Assembly: GCA_031772625.1 (NCBI GenBank)
Contig: CM062819.1
Coordinates: 1,232,954,955-1,233,018,954 of the forward strand
DNA length: 64,000 nt
From: Pinus tabuliformis
Taxonomy: Eukaryota; Streptophyta; Pinopsida; Pinales; Pinaceae
Reading direction: 5' to 3'
Positions 24,101 to 35,655 of this stretch are shown one piece after another. Each line of letters opens with the position of its first letter. The stretch's first letter is position 1. The position numbers and the translations under genes were made by a program. The notes below the pieces were generated by a model. It was not told the origin of the DNA. It saw only the letters and a list, made by a program, of their open reading frames with translations, and did not search any database.

Positions 24101-25187
24101 CTCCTGTAAAATACAATAAAAAATTAAAATTAAAAATGCCATATATAACTTCGCAAAAAATAGGGTTGGTTTTAAAGGATATGAGGTTTTGTTAAGGATC
24201 AAAGAGGAGTCTGTCCAGCAACACAAACACATTTCGACCTAATATATCATTATGACCTTGAAACACAATTAGGTATATATGAGGAAATATTATCAACATA
24301 TATGGCATTGTAATCTTGAATTTTCAAGTCCGTTTAGCATAAGACAACTGAACCAATACATCAATAACAGATTCTGGAAGAACAAAAATAACCAAAGTTG
24401 TGAATGCATGGTTAAAGCCTTTGAATTCGGCAAGACATCAACCAAGGAAGGAATGCTTGATGACTTGGTCGATGGTTGGTATGAAACCATTTCTTAGTGC
24501 ATTTTTTAAATCTCTTTAAGCCCCATTTATAGGGTTGAAAAGTCATAACCAAAGGAATACATTGAACATTCGATCGCTAAACAGTGAAACTTGAAACTTG
24601 CCATTGAAAACGGCATTGAAACTTCAATATAGTAATATACCTATTATTTAAGCCAAGTGCCAATATACCTCGATTGTTGAATAGTGAAGCAGCTAAGCCT
24701 AAAGGTGACACACGCTAAAGGTGACGCGTGACTACTTGAGGGTTGATATGGAGTATGGATAGAGCACACATTGATGACTGCCCAATATGGAGTCTGGACT
24801 TAGGCTCACCTTGGTTGTTCCTCAATATTGAGTTTGGACTGTGTAATAGTGAGTAGTGATTGATTACTGAAGGTCTCGACGTATGAGTTTTGGGCCTGAG
24901 AAATGAGAAATAAATTTTCGAACGACTAACGTCTAGTTTTTAGAAATGCGGCATACCTAAACTTGAAAAACTCGTGCTCGTCGAGTCAAGGCTGAAAATC
25001 GAACAAATTGGAATCAATCGTAGGAATCTGCTTTATTCGGCAAGTGTCAAGTCAAACTTGCATTTACCATGAGTTAAACTTGGTCAACGTGAGTTAGACT
25101 GGCAAATATTTAGATCGGATCATTTGGAGAGCGAGCAGATTCCAACTCATGATTAATCGCGATTGATCGGCGAGTCCTGTTTCACTG
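21119..25187 (-). mobile_element. hAT-superfamily transposon, near complete
   Basis: Flanked by a perfect 8-bp repeat CTTGTAAC (21111-21118 and 25188-25195), the duplication size of hAT elements. Ends are short, imperfect inverted repeats: CAATGTTATCATACTCG at the left, CAGTGAAACAGGACTCG on the opposite strand at the right (10 of 17). The transposase gene lies inside on the minus strand. It sits in the satellite arm of the CACTA element, so it inserted after that. Confidence 0.85.
21527..24116 (-). pseudogene. hAT transposase (BED finger, DUF659, dimerisation domain)
   Basis: Would cut and move hAT elements in the nucleus. Read 5' to 3' on the minus strand: basic leader and BED-type finger (SGGIYRFKYHLAQ, 24116-23775); a decayed stretch; DUF659-like core (FLLESVEDVMLVL; TIMSDGWTDQRNKTLIN, 23492-23142); a TGA stop at 23142; VIDNVANYMAAGRLF and CVAHCIDLMLEDIGK (to 22824); then LVRVVR and, after a likely intron (about 22555-22660), VDGDKLAMGYIYEAMD with LHAARYFLNP. 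A further likely intron precedes the C-terminal dimerisation domain (SASGCECNWSMFEKIHSKK, 22030-21779). The last exon (21709-21527) is acidic and ends in a stop. One stop in the core and frame breaks between 23492 and 23775 make it inactive as read. Confidence 0.8.
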
Positions 25188-25195
25188 CTTGTAAC

Positions 25196-28100
25196 TAAAA
25201 TCTAAACTGAAAATAGGAGATCTTACAATTGAAACTAATTGTTAATTTTCTAAACTAAAATTGGCCCATCGGCATCGTTTCTATTTCCGGCTGGGCGCGT
25301 CAGTGGAAGAGATTCATTTTAAATCAGGTTCATGGAGAAAATATTTTATGGAAGATGTTTCTTTTATGTCGAGGAAGACATAGTAATATTTTTTATTAAA
25401 TTTGAATAACAATAGTATCTACTATGTATCTCCCATATCTCATTATTTTTATCTCTTGTAACTCATACAGAAAGTGGGGTAATAGTGGACATGTAGCATC
25501 AAGCTCCACTCCTTTTAATCCAAAGTTATGCATGCAAACATTTGTGTCACTTGTGCCGCAAAGCCTTCGTTGTAGAGTGTGGAGTTAACACCTACCTCTG
25601 CATGACAAAATCTACACATACCTTTTGACTTGGTTTTTCACCTTTTTTCCATTCTTTGTTTGGAGTTTGGGACAACAAGCTCCACATACTTTTTTTCCAT
25701 ACCTCTATGTGAGTGTAACTTTGCACATTTTCTTTGCTTCAACCAATATCAAAAGCATTTGTGAGATTCTTTCAAGGCATGAATACATGCTTCAATCATG
25801 GAAATTAGCAAAGTTTCTAAAGCAAAAAATAACAATGGAGTTATCCTTTTCCATTTCAAATATGTTAGGATTCTATTGCGCATTTTTTAGAGATAATTAT
25901 TAACTAGCCCTCTACTTTTCCCTTTTCCTTAATATAGACTACATCTCTTATTACATTTCTAATCAAGATATTTACATCAAATACTGGACCAAAGGGCCAA
26001 GGACTTTTCATAAATGCTTCCTTGTCCAGTAGAATAATAGATGGTCAACATGTCAGCTTGGCTCCAATTTCTTGGGAATTAATAATTGTTTTTAAAAATG
26101 ACTACTCTTGTTTGAATTTAGAACTATGTTAAAGCTTTGAAAATGGATTTTCCTCCAAATTGATCTTGGAAAGGTCCTTATTAAAGGCTTCTCTATATCT
26201 CCTCCACTAGAATGAATGGCGTGTATGTTGAAAAGTATAGCAGAGCTCCTTTCTGAAAAGCCTGATCATCCCATTGTCACCAAGATCTCCTCCTTTTCCC
26301 CAAATTGGACCCAACATTGAGTACTTAATTATGATCCAACCTGAGAAATTTTGATTGACACTGCAACTCAAGAGATATTAAATTTAAAGTGCACTAATAT
26401 GATTCATCATTCTTTCATTGAATAAGTATATTGTTTTTGAATTTGTCATTTGTGCTTGTAGTATTTGGGTACTGACCTTGTTTCACTTGAAAGGGTTTTT
26501 ATTCTTGGACTATGACAATTCTAGTAAGATTTAGGCCTTTTGTAGTATTTGTACCCCATGATCATTTTTGCAAGATGTATGTCCTATGTGGAAAGAAATA
26601 AGCATTTAGTTATTGCCTCCTAAACTAAAGCATTGTTTCTTTTATTAGGTGCCATGTAATGTCCTCTACAAATTTAGGACGAATGGGACGTAATATACTA
26701 TCCATCCCCGTAGACAATAGTCCTCCATAAAGGGGGGAAAAACCCCAAAGGACCCACTTTTGGGAAATTTTTGGGGAAACTGAGCTTAAAAAACCCAAAT
26801 TTTGGGTTTGGGGTAAGATTTACTCAATTAAGAATATGAAACCCTTCTGCATAATCTATAAATAAAGAAGGATTAATTCATTTTGGATCACCAAGTGTGT
26901 ATTAATTCATTTGTTCTTGAGCATTAGGTCTGATAGTTTTTGACCCCTTCTACCTCTTGTCAATTTCGATGGTGAAATATTCCAACCTAGTTGACATTCC
27001 CTTATTATATCATTGTTTGAGCACAAGGGTCTCTGCCTGGTCAGCGAATTCTATTGGATATTTGTCTCTTGTATTTTTCTAGGCACAAGATTTCTGTTAA
27101 AGGTGAATGAATTTGGAGGATAGTGCATGATAGCTTAATTCCATTTGGCATACACCTCTCTTTAAGGAAGCAACAAAGTTTCTGAGTCCTTCATATCTTA
27201 TTATAGGCAAAGCACTTAACTTAGGCAATGGATTCGTTTCTAGCACCTGGAGTAGCGAAACTCTTTTCTTTATTTAGTTTTTGCATGCACAGTTAAAAGG
27301 AGCACTTCCCTAGTTATTAATTTTCAGCCTTAGCTAAGGAAGCATGTTTGCATATCTCATATCATATTCACTAGCAGCAAACTTTAATTGTCTTATCTAT
27401 CCATGCAAGGAAGGTGCATTAGGATTAGGAGTTAAGAAAGTTGAGACATTGTTGTACATGTTTCCAGATTCGTTGTACCTTCTAGACTAAAGGAAAAGTG
27501 AATAGTAGTTTTTGAAATTTTTAGTTTTTTCTCGTTTCAAAGAGTAATAAATAGTGATGTGATTTGAGTTTCAAATCTGTGTACTTGTTGTTACTTTCTT
27601 CAGTGGCATGTGCTTCCCTGTTTAGAACAAGGGGTTTTTCTGTAGTATCTAGCCTCCAAAGCTTCTTTAATGCAAACTAAATATCAAATCATGCCCTTGT
27701 ACTCCAAATCATCTAAGGCATCACCCTAGAGAAGTTACAAAGTAGGTCAATGAGCTTTAACAAGCCAACTCCAACCCCATGTCACTATACAAGTGTTGAC
27801 ATCACTGCTACAAAAATTATTCTGAAGTGTTGCATCCTACACCAATTCCTAAGATGGATGCCCAAAGGGGTTCTAGAACGAGGCTCAACCTTCATTACCA
27901 CATTTAAGACTTTTCAAAGGGATCGGTCCCTTTAAACCATACCATTTTTACACTTTCACAATTTGGCCATGTTCCTATCAATTTATATTTTGTATTGAAA
28001 AGTCAGTCCTATTTTACATGTTTATTAAATTTAGGAACAATTATAGGTCAGCTCTAGAAAAATGTCAACAAATTTGTGGGTTAGGTTGGCATTTCTCCAA

Positions 28101-28560
28101 ATACTATCACACATGTATATATAATCACACATTTTCCTTTTTAGATCTTGATTAGTTGAACAAAAAGGTTCGTTGCCTGTGTAATTTTGTCCCATACCTC
28201 CACATTAGCACTCATAGATAACAATATTCTTAATTCTTCATCTGTGTGCACAGTGAGGTCCCTTTTCGTTTCTATTTTTGATGGAGCAACCTCTGACAGC
28301 ACACCTTTTACCACAGAGATGTTGTTTTTGGATAGAAATCTCCAAAGGAGTCTTACACCAAACATATAAATGGCTATTGTATATCAAAATAATAAGCATT
28401 AACATATGAATATGTGCAGACCCTAAACTATGTGCATTCAACCCATTACTTTTTCTTTCATGGAAGATTGCGTTCTGCATAGTAGATGTGTTGTGGCACT
28501 TGAGTGTGTTCGCATAAAAAATTCTAAGGCCAAACCTGGATTCTCATGTGTCATGGAAAT
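25196..28560. other. CACTA interior, no recognised gene
   Basis: Mostly AT-rich and non-coding. 26655 to about 27000 is LTR-like (starts TGTAATGTCC, GGGG/CCCC-rich U3-like part, CTATAAATAAAG near 26860, then T-rich DNA), but no second end or duplication was found. The open frame 25625-25903 has no recognisable domain. A minus-strand open segment at 28141-28365 is described separately. Confidence 0.45.
28141..28365 (-). other. Unrecognised exon-like open segment
   Basis: 74 codons without a stop, with charged, non-repetitive composition (APSKIETKRDLTVHTDEELR; NVEVWDKITQATNLFVQ). That is unlike the low-complexity frames around it. I do not recognise the protein. It could be a captured host-gene fragment or chance. 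Confidence 0.25.
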
Positions 28561-31440
28561 TCAACATATGCCTTGTTCACCTAAGAACTACTTGTAACTC
28601 ATCTTAGGGTACTCATGTACAATCTCACTCATCCCACTTAACAAGTTACCAAAACAAGGCTCATCACATCCAACCTTGGTCTAAAACAATTAAGCAACAC
28701 AATTTACATCTTGACATGCCATAGCACCTGAGATGTCTTAGAATACCTTCGCACTAGATGGCATGCGTTAACATCCCCTACATTCCTTAGCATGCTTTGA
28801 CACTCCCTAGCACACCATGGCACTTCCTGACATGCCTTGGTATTTTAGCATACCTTGGCTTTGCCTAGCATATAACCTTGTCACTCCCTCCTTAACACAC
28901 CTAGAATTCATTGAAACTCCCTCTCACACTCTAGCATTCCTTGGCACTACATAGTATACCTTGTCACTCTCTCCTTAGCACACCTAGACATCACTAACAC
29001 TCTTGGTCACAAACTCTTATTCATTCATTTCCATGCATTTTTACCTAGTTCTCCCTTTTGTTTCCCTAACACTTTTATCACTCCTTGACACGTGTTGTTA
29101 CACCCTAGCACCTATGACATCTTGGCATGCTGCCCTAGCCTCTAGCATGCCTTAACACTGCCTAGCATACCTTGTCAATTTGTCCTTAGCACACCTAGAA
29201 CTCACTGAAACTTCTATTCAAAAACTCTTATTTGTTCATTTCCATTCATTTTGACATAGTTCTCCCTTGCGTTTCCCTGGCACTCCTAGCTAACACTTCC
29301 TTACACGCATTGGCACATCTTGGCCGCATGTCACCCTGGAACTCTAGCATTCCTTAGCATTGCTAAGCATGCCTTGTAACTTCTCCTTAACACACTTGGA
29401 ACTCACTAACACTCCACGCCACACACTCTTATTCCTTCATTTCCATGCACTATGACCTAGTGCTCCCTTGTGTTTCCCTAACACTCCATAACACTCCTTG
29501 GCACACATTGGCACACATTGGCACTTGTCACACCTTAGTAGGATTTCCTATCACTCTATCATCTATTGGCATTGCTTATCATACGTTGTCACTCCCTTCT
29601 TAGCACACCTATAACTTGTTAACACTCCCTATCACACACGCACATCCGTTCATTTACATGTAATTGAAATGAGTTCTCCCTTGTGTTTCCTTGGCAATCC
29701 TTAGCATGTGTTGGCACCACATCCTAGAACCTAGCACACATTGGAATGCCTTAGCACTTGGCATGTCTTTACATGCCTAACATTCCTTGGAACTTTATAA
29801 CATGTGTTAGCACTTCCTGAAATTCCCTGCACACCTTGGCACTCCCTAGTTTTCATGCCCTCATAGATAACCTTACTTTTTTTGTGACTTGGGAACCCAA
29901 CCAAGTCATTGAAAAAATAGTGTTGTGCCTAGACCAAAGTCTCCCTTTGTCTCAAACTAATTTTTCCATCCTCTTATCACAATTGTAGGCTTTCCTCCTA
30001 CAATTCCTAATATGAAATTCTCCTAACACACTTTGTCCATGGGACACCTAGAATTCACTGACACTCCCTGGCATAATCTCTTATTCATTCATTTCCATGC
30101 ACTTTGACCTAGTTCTCCCTTATGATTCCCTGACACTCCCAAACACTCCTTGACATGCATTGACACTATCTGGCATATGTCAGCATGCCTTTTCATTCCT
30201 TGGCATGCCATGTCACTCCTTAATTATCATTCCCTCATAACTACCCTTATTTTCTTTTAGACTTAGGAACCCAACCAAGTCCTACCTCGACTACAACAAC
30301 TTTACTAAGTTACATTTACTACAATTAGACGATGCCTTGTTACCCTAATGGACTATAAATCATCTTAGGCTTCTCATGTCCAATATTAACTCATCCCACT
30401 TAACAAGTTACCAAGTCAAGGCTCACATCCAACTGTGCCCATAAAACAACTAAGTTAACATGACATAACATCTAGCACATATAACAATCCATTGGCACTA
30501 CATGGCACACATTGTCATCCCCTGCATTCCTTGGCATGATTTTCCACTCCCTAACATGCCCTAACACTCTAGCATGCCTTGGCACTGCTTATCATATACC
30601 CTTGTCACTCCCTCCTTAACACAATTGGAACTTGTTGACACTCCCTATCACACACTCTTATCTATTCATTTCCATGCAATTTGAACTAGTTCTTCCTTGT
30701 GTTCTCATGGCACTTCCTAACACACATTGGCACACCCTAGGACTTGGCACATGTTGCAATGTCACCCTGGCGCTCTAGCATTCCTTGGAACTACCTAGCA
30801 TACCTGTCACTCCCTCCTTAGCACTCCTAGAATTCACTGACAATCCCTGTCACGCACTCTTATTCATCCATTTCCATGCATTTGAAACTAGTGCTCCCTT
30901 GTTTTACCCTGACACTCCATAACTCACCCTGGCATGCATTTTCACACCTTAGCACCTAGCACATCTTGTCATGTTTCCCTAGCCTTTAGAATGCCTTAGC
31001 ACTGCCTAGCATACCTTGTCACTGCCTCCTTACCACACCCTGAAATCACTGACACTTCCTATCACAAACTCTTAATCATTCATTTGAATGCATTATTCTC
31101 ACCTAGTGCTCCCTTGTGTTTCCCTAATGCTCCCTAGCACTTCCTAGCACTATTTCGCATACCTTGGCACCTAGCACATATTGGTTGCATGTCACTCTCG
31201 CACGCTAGAATGACTTAGCGCTGCTTACCATACCATGTCACTCCCCTCTTACCACACCTGGAACTCATTGACACTCCCTATCACACACTCTTATTCATTC
31301 ATTTCAATGCATTTTGACCTAGTGCTCCCTTATGTTTCCCTAGCACTCACTAACACTCACCACACACTGGCACACCTAACTGCAGTGAGTTTCACTAACA
31401 GTCAATCCAAAAACCCTTCCAGAGTCTAGCTAGTTACTTG
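28561..31440 (+). repeat. ~210-bp satellite array with higher-order structure
   Basis: The marker block TTCATTTCCATGCATTTTGA followed by CTAGTGCTCCCTTGTG recurs at about 29025, 29235, 29433, 29647, 30088, 30665, 30867, 31080 and 31298, mostly 198-220 bp apart. Between markers lie short CCTTGGCAC/CCTAGCAC words and CTCTTATTCATTCA. A different block (ATCTTAGG then CCCACTTAACAAGTTACCAA) occurs at about 28600 and 30360, suggesting a longer unit of about 1.75 kb. Open frames here are repeat by-products. Confidence 0.8.
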
Positions 31441-32545
31441 TTCTTCACTAATATATTAGGGTTAAGTTTGTTGTATAGTGTTCAGCGTGAAAACATTAGT
31501 AGGTGTTTTTATTGCATAGAGTAATTATGATCTTCCCCATGTACACAACGATAACTGAGAAGTGTTTCCCATAATCATGCAAGTGGAACTTTAACATGTA
31601 CATCAGGGTAAACACAAAATATTTATCATATTTACACAATGCAAGGTGATAGGAAAATATTTACATTATATACGTGAATGTACTAAGATCAGGACCATTA
31701 GCATCATATCTACATATTTACCACAAGACGAGGGTCATTACAACCCCTTAAAAATAGCCATAAGGCCTTCCTATTTTGCAGCTCCTTGACCACAAGGGTT
31801 TAATTGAAAAACACATAGTTCCTTTAAATATTTGTAGGTTGAGGCAGCCACTTCAAGCCCTTGAACTTAAAGATAATCAAATATTTGCAATTTGTTACAA
31901 TAATAAGTCCATTATGCACACTCCTCATCTTAGAGTTGGGTAGAGAGGGAGAATACTTGATTGATGCCAACCATGTAAATGAACAAGTTTGCCTACTCAT
32001 TGGTTGGACACTCCACCACTAGTTGACACCACTAACACACACCAAAAGTCCAAGATACCCATAATATGTGCCCTACACCCAAAGGCTTAGACTACACCTC
32101 CATAAAATGTACCTTCAACTTTATATGTCCCAAAACAATAATATCCTAACCCTAGCCTATTTGTTAGATTTTTGTAACTTTCTCCTTAACTGACATTTTT
32201 TAATCCACTTACCATATACTCTCTCTGTTTGCACCCACCTAGTATACAAGAACACTTATGGTTTTAATACAACCAAGTTAAGATTGCATGTTTCTTTCTT
32301 ACACTTAAATGTTTTCAATACAACCAAGTTAATAGCATGTGTTTCCTTTTCAAATTCCAAAAGTATAACATGTCTATCTCTGTAAACTAACAAAAAAATC
32401 ATTTCATAAAAAAGGTAAGCTTAAAATTAAATTAAAATTAGATTATTATTATTATGATAAATACACCAAATATGGAAAAATTGTTTTCAAACACAACCAT
32501 AAAAAAAGTGTCAGTTCATCAAATACAACTACAAACTTATTAAGC
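31441..32545. other. Unassigned CACTA interior
   Basis: AT-rich non-coding DNA; no gene, terminal repeat or array recognised. Confidence 0.5.
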
Positions 32546-33163
32546 CAACCTAGATCCATCTTAACCGGATCTATCAAGCGCCAAGAGGGATCCAATCTCT
32601 CGATGTGAAAACCTCTTTTTTGGTGCTTGGTAGATCCAGGTTAATATGGATCTACGCTGGTTATATAATAATACATAATATCTATATTTGTATCTATGTG
32701 TCTCTTTCTTATTCCCTCTCTCTATCTCACCCCCCAAACATACACACTCTCTCTCCATATCTATCTCTCTCTCCCTCCCTCTTCCTCTCCGCCTCTCTCT
32801 CTTCCCTCTATCTCTCCTCTCTCCATCGCTCCCTTGTCACTCCCTCTCTCTCTCTACCTTTCTCCCTCTATGTCTTTCTTCTTCCTTCCCTCTCTCTCCC
32901 CCTCTAACTTTGTCTCTCTCTCCTCTCTCTTAGTCCTCCCTCTCCCTTTCTCTCTCACCTCCCTTTGTCCCCCCCCCATCACTCTCTCTCTCTCTCCCCC
33001 TCCATCTTTGTGCCTCCTTTTTTCCGCCCCCCCATCACTCTCTTTCTCTCTCTCTCTCTCTCTCTCCACCCTCCATCTTTGTCACTATCTCCCTCCCCCT
33101 CTCTTCCCTTCACTTTGCTTGCTATCATCACTTGGATCCTTAGTTAAGATAGATCTATGTTGG
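32543..33163. mobile_element. Possible MITE/foldback element with pyrimidine-rich core
   Basis: Left end CCAACCTAGATCCATCTTAA; the right end, on the opposite strand, reads CCAACATAGATCTATCTTAA, 18 of 20 matching. A second inverted copy of the same end lies at about 32616-32656, so 32543-32656 can fold on itself (arms of about 37 bases). Between 32700 and 33110 is a CT-rich tract. A clean target duplication was not found. Confidence 0.55.
32699..33112 (+). repeat. Pyrimidine-rich (CT/CCT) microsatellite tract
   Basis: About 400 bases almost purely C and T on this strand, built of CTCTCTCT, CCCTCC and CTTTCTC units. Open frames on both strands (Ser/Leu/Pro-rich or Glu/Arg-rich) are by-products. 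Confidence 0.95.
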
Positions 33164-33375
33164 TTCTTACTAATATTTGTATTATATAAATTTCACATCT
33201 TTAAATACAGAAGTATTGTCATTTTTAATTTTATTAAAACCTTGATTTAATCTATATGGGAATAATTTTAGTAGTCATGGCGATAGAGGGTGTATATATA
33301 TCTCAAAACTAATTACAACCCTTTTCCTATTAACTTCAAATAAAAAAATGTTATAAAATTAAATTAAATTAAATT

Positions 33376-34015
33376 AAAATATTTTTATTGTGAAATAAGT
33401 TATGGTTTTTGGGCATGTGGTATTGATAAGGCATGATATTGGCCCATGGTATTGTAACAAAGCCTATTTACAAGTTAATAATATCCATGGTAAAGTGGGG
33501 GTGAATATCGATGGTTAAGAATCTTGTCATATTGTTATAAAATATTTAGATTGTGAAATAAGATATGATTTTTTGGCATGTGGTATTGATAAGCCATGGT
33601 ATTAGCCCATGCTATTGTAACAAAGCCTATTCACAAGTTCATAATATCAATGACAAAGAGGGGGTGAATATCCATGACTAAGAATCCTGTCATATTCTTA
33701 TTAAATAAGTTATAAAATATTGTTACTTTCATATTGTTATAAAATATTTTGATTATGAAATAAGTTATGTTTTTAAAGCATGTGGTATTGATAAGCCATA
33801 GTATTGGCCCATGGTATTATAACAAAACCAATTTTTTACAAGTTAATAATATCCACTGTAAAGTAGGGGGTGAATATCCATGGTTAAGAATCTTGTCATA
33901 TTGTTATAAAGTGTTTTGGTTGTGAAATAAGTTATGGTTTTTGGGCTTGAGGTATTGATAAGCCATGGTAGTGGCTCATGGTATTGTAACAAAACCTATT
34001 CACAAGTTAATAACA
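33376..34015 (+). repeat. Four-copy tandem repeat of ~165-200 bp
   Basis: Each copy has GTGAAATAAGTTATG, GGCATGTGGTATTGATAAG, CCATGGTATTGTAACAAAGC and GGGGTGAATATCCATGG. Copies start near 33385, 33545, 33750 and 33918; the third is preceded by an extra ~35 bp and the fourth is cut short. Confidence 0.85.
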
Positions 34016-34317
34016 AAATCAAAATATAACAAATTAAATTTTATTATTTTTATTATTAATTGAGCCAACATTTAGATTTTTTCACTCATCCCCATACTTT
34101 TGACTTTTATTATTATTATTACTATTATTCTTTAACTAAGCCCATATTTAGAATTGTTTACATACTTACATTACACCTGCACATCTACTCTATACTCTAT
34201 AAATACTGTATTTATTGTTTTTTAGGGAGGGAAATTTTAACATTTTTGAAAAAATTCAGCCTTAATTTTGATGTAACAAAGCCCTCCTAATTCCAATCTT
34301 CATTTACTTTCTAAAAC

Positions 34318-35655
34318 AAGTAGTATATTTTCACTTTTCATAGGGCGGAAGGAAAACTAGTAGATATTTTCACTTTTCACAGGGCGGGAGGGAAAATGAG
34401 ATTGAAGAGAGTTGTGAATTAAATTTTCACTTTTTATAAGGCAGAGGAAGGGAAAACTAGTAGCATATTTTCACTTTTCACAGGGTGGAAAATGAGATTG
34501 AAGAGAGTTGTGAATTAAGGTTTTACTAGTAGTAGATTGATATCGAACCCCACCATTAGATTTTCAATCCATTAGTGGCGCCTAGGTATGTTTCATTTCT
34601 AACCTTGTTGCATTTACACCCCACTTTTAGTCTTCTTCCACACAAGGTGGAGTACACACACCTCAGATCTCTGGTTCAAAATTCACTATTTTTTTCATCC
34701 TTACTTTTGAGTTTACGAGTAGCATATTTTCACTTTTCACAAGGCGGGAGGGAAAATGAGATTGAAGAGAGTTGTGAATTAAGGTTTTACCAGTAGCAGA
34801 CTAATATCGAACCCCACCATTGGATCTTCAATCCATTAATGGTGCCGAGGTATGTTTCGTTTCTAACTTCGTTGCATTTCCACCCCACTTTTTGTCTTCT
34901 TCCACACAAGGAGGACTAGTTTAAATTCACTATTTTTTTCATCCTTTATTTTAATTTTATGAGTAGCATATTTTCACTTTTCATAGGCGAGAGGGAAAAC
35001 GAGATTGAAGAGTGTTGTGAATTAACTTTTTACTAGTAGCAGACTCATATCGAACCCCACCGTTGGATCTTCAATCCATGAGTAGCATATTTTCACTTTT
35101 CACAGGGCAGGAGGGAAAACGAGATTGAAGAGTGTTATGAATTGAGGTTTTACCAGTAGCAGACTGATATTGAACCCCACCATTGGATCTTCAATCCATT
35201 AATGGTTCCCAGGTATGTTTCATTTCTAACCTCGCTGCATTTCCACCACACTTTTAGTCTTATTCCACACATGGAGGAGCACACACACCTCAGATCCCCC
35301 AGCATTGGATCTTCAATCCATTAATGGTGCCCAGGTATGTTTAATTTCTAACCTCGCTGCATTTACACCACCTCAGATCTGTTCAAAATTCACTATTTTT
35401 TTCATCCTTGCTTTTAAGTTTACGAGTAGCATATTTTCACTTTTCACAGGGTAGGAGGGAAAATGAGATTGAAGAGAGTTGTGAGTTAAGGTTTTACCTC
35501 TTCAATCCATTAATGGCACCCAAGTATGTTTCATTTCAGTTTTCTTCCACACAGAGAACTGGTTCAAAATTCACTATTTTTTTCATCCTTTCTTTTAAGT
35601 TTAAGAGTAGCATATTTTCACTTTTCACAGCGTGGGAGGGAAAATGAGGGAACAT
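34318..35655 (+). repeat. Irregular tandem repeat with AGTAGCATATTTTCAC core
   Basis: The core AGTAGCATATTTTCACTTTT plus CACAGGGCGGGAGGGAAAA recurs about eight times (near 34318, 34360, 34459, 34720, 34962, 35081, 35425, 35610). A longer unit adds TATCGAACCCCACCATTGGA, CAATCCATTAATGGTGCC, AGGTATGTTTCATTTCTAAC and CAAAATTCACTATTTTTTTC. Units vary from about 40 to 350 bp because internal parts are missing. Confidence 0.85.

Noticed and set aside
28561-31440. Possible CRISPR-like array
   Set aside because: Unit length ~210 bp, no short repeat plus unique spacer pattern, and the context is a plant transposon; it is a satellite.
32605-33250. Ser/Leu/Pro-rich and Glu/Arg-rich open frames
   Set aside because: By-products of the CT-rich tract.
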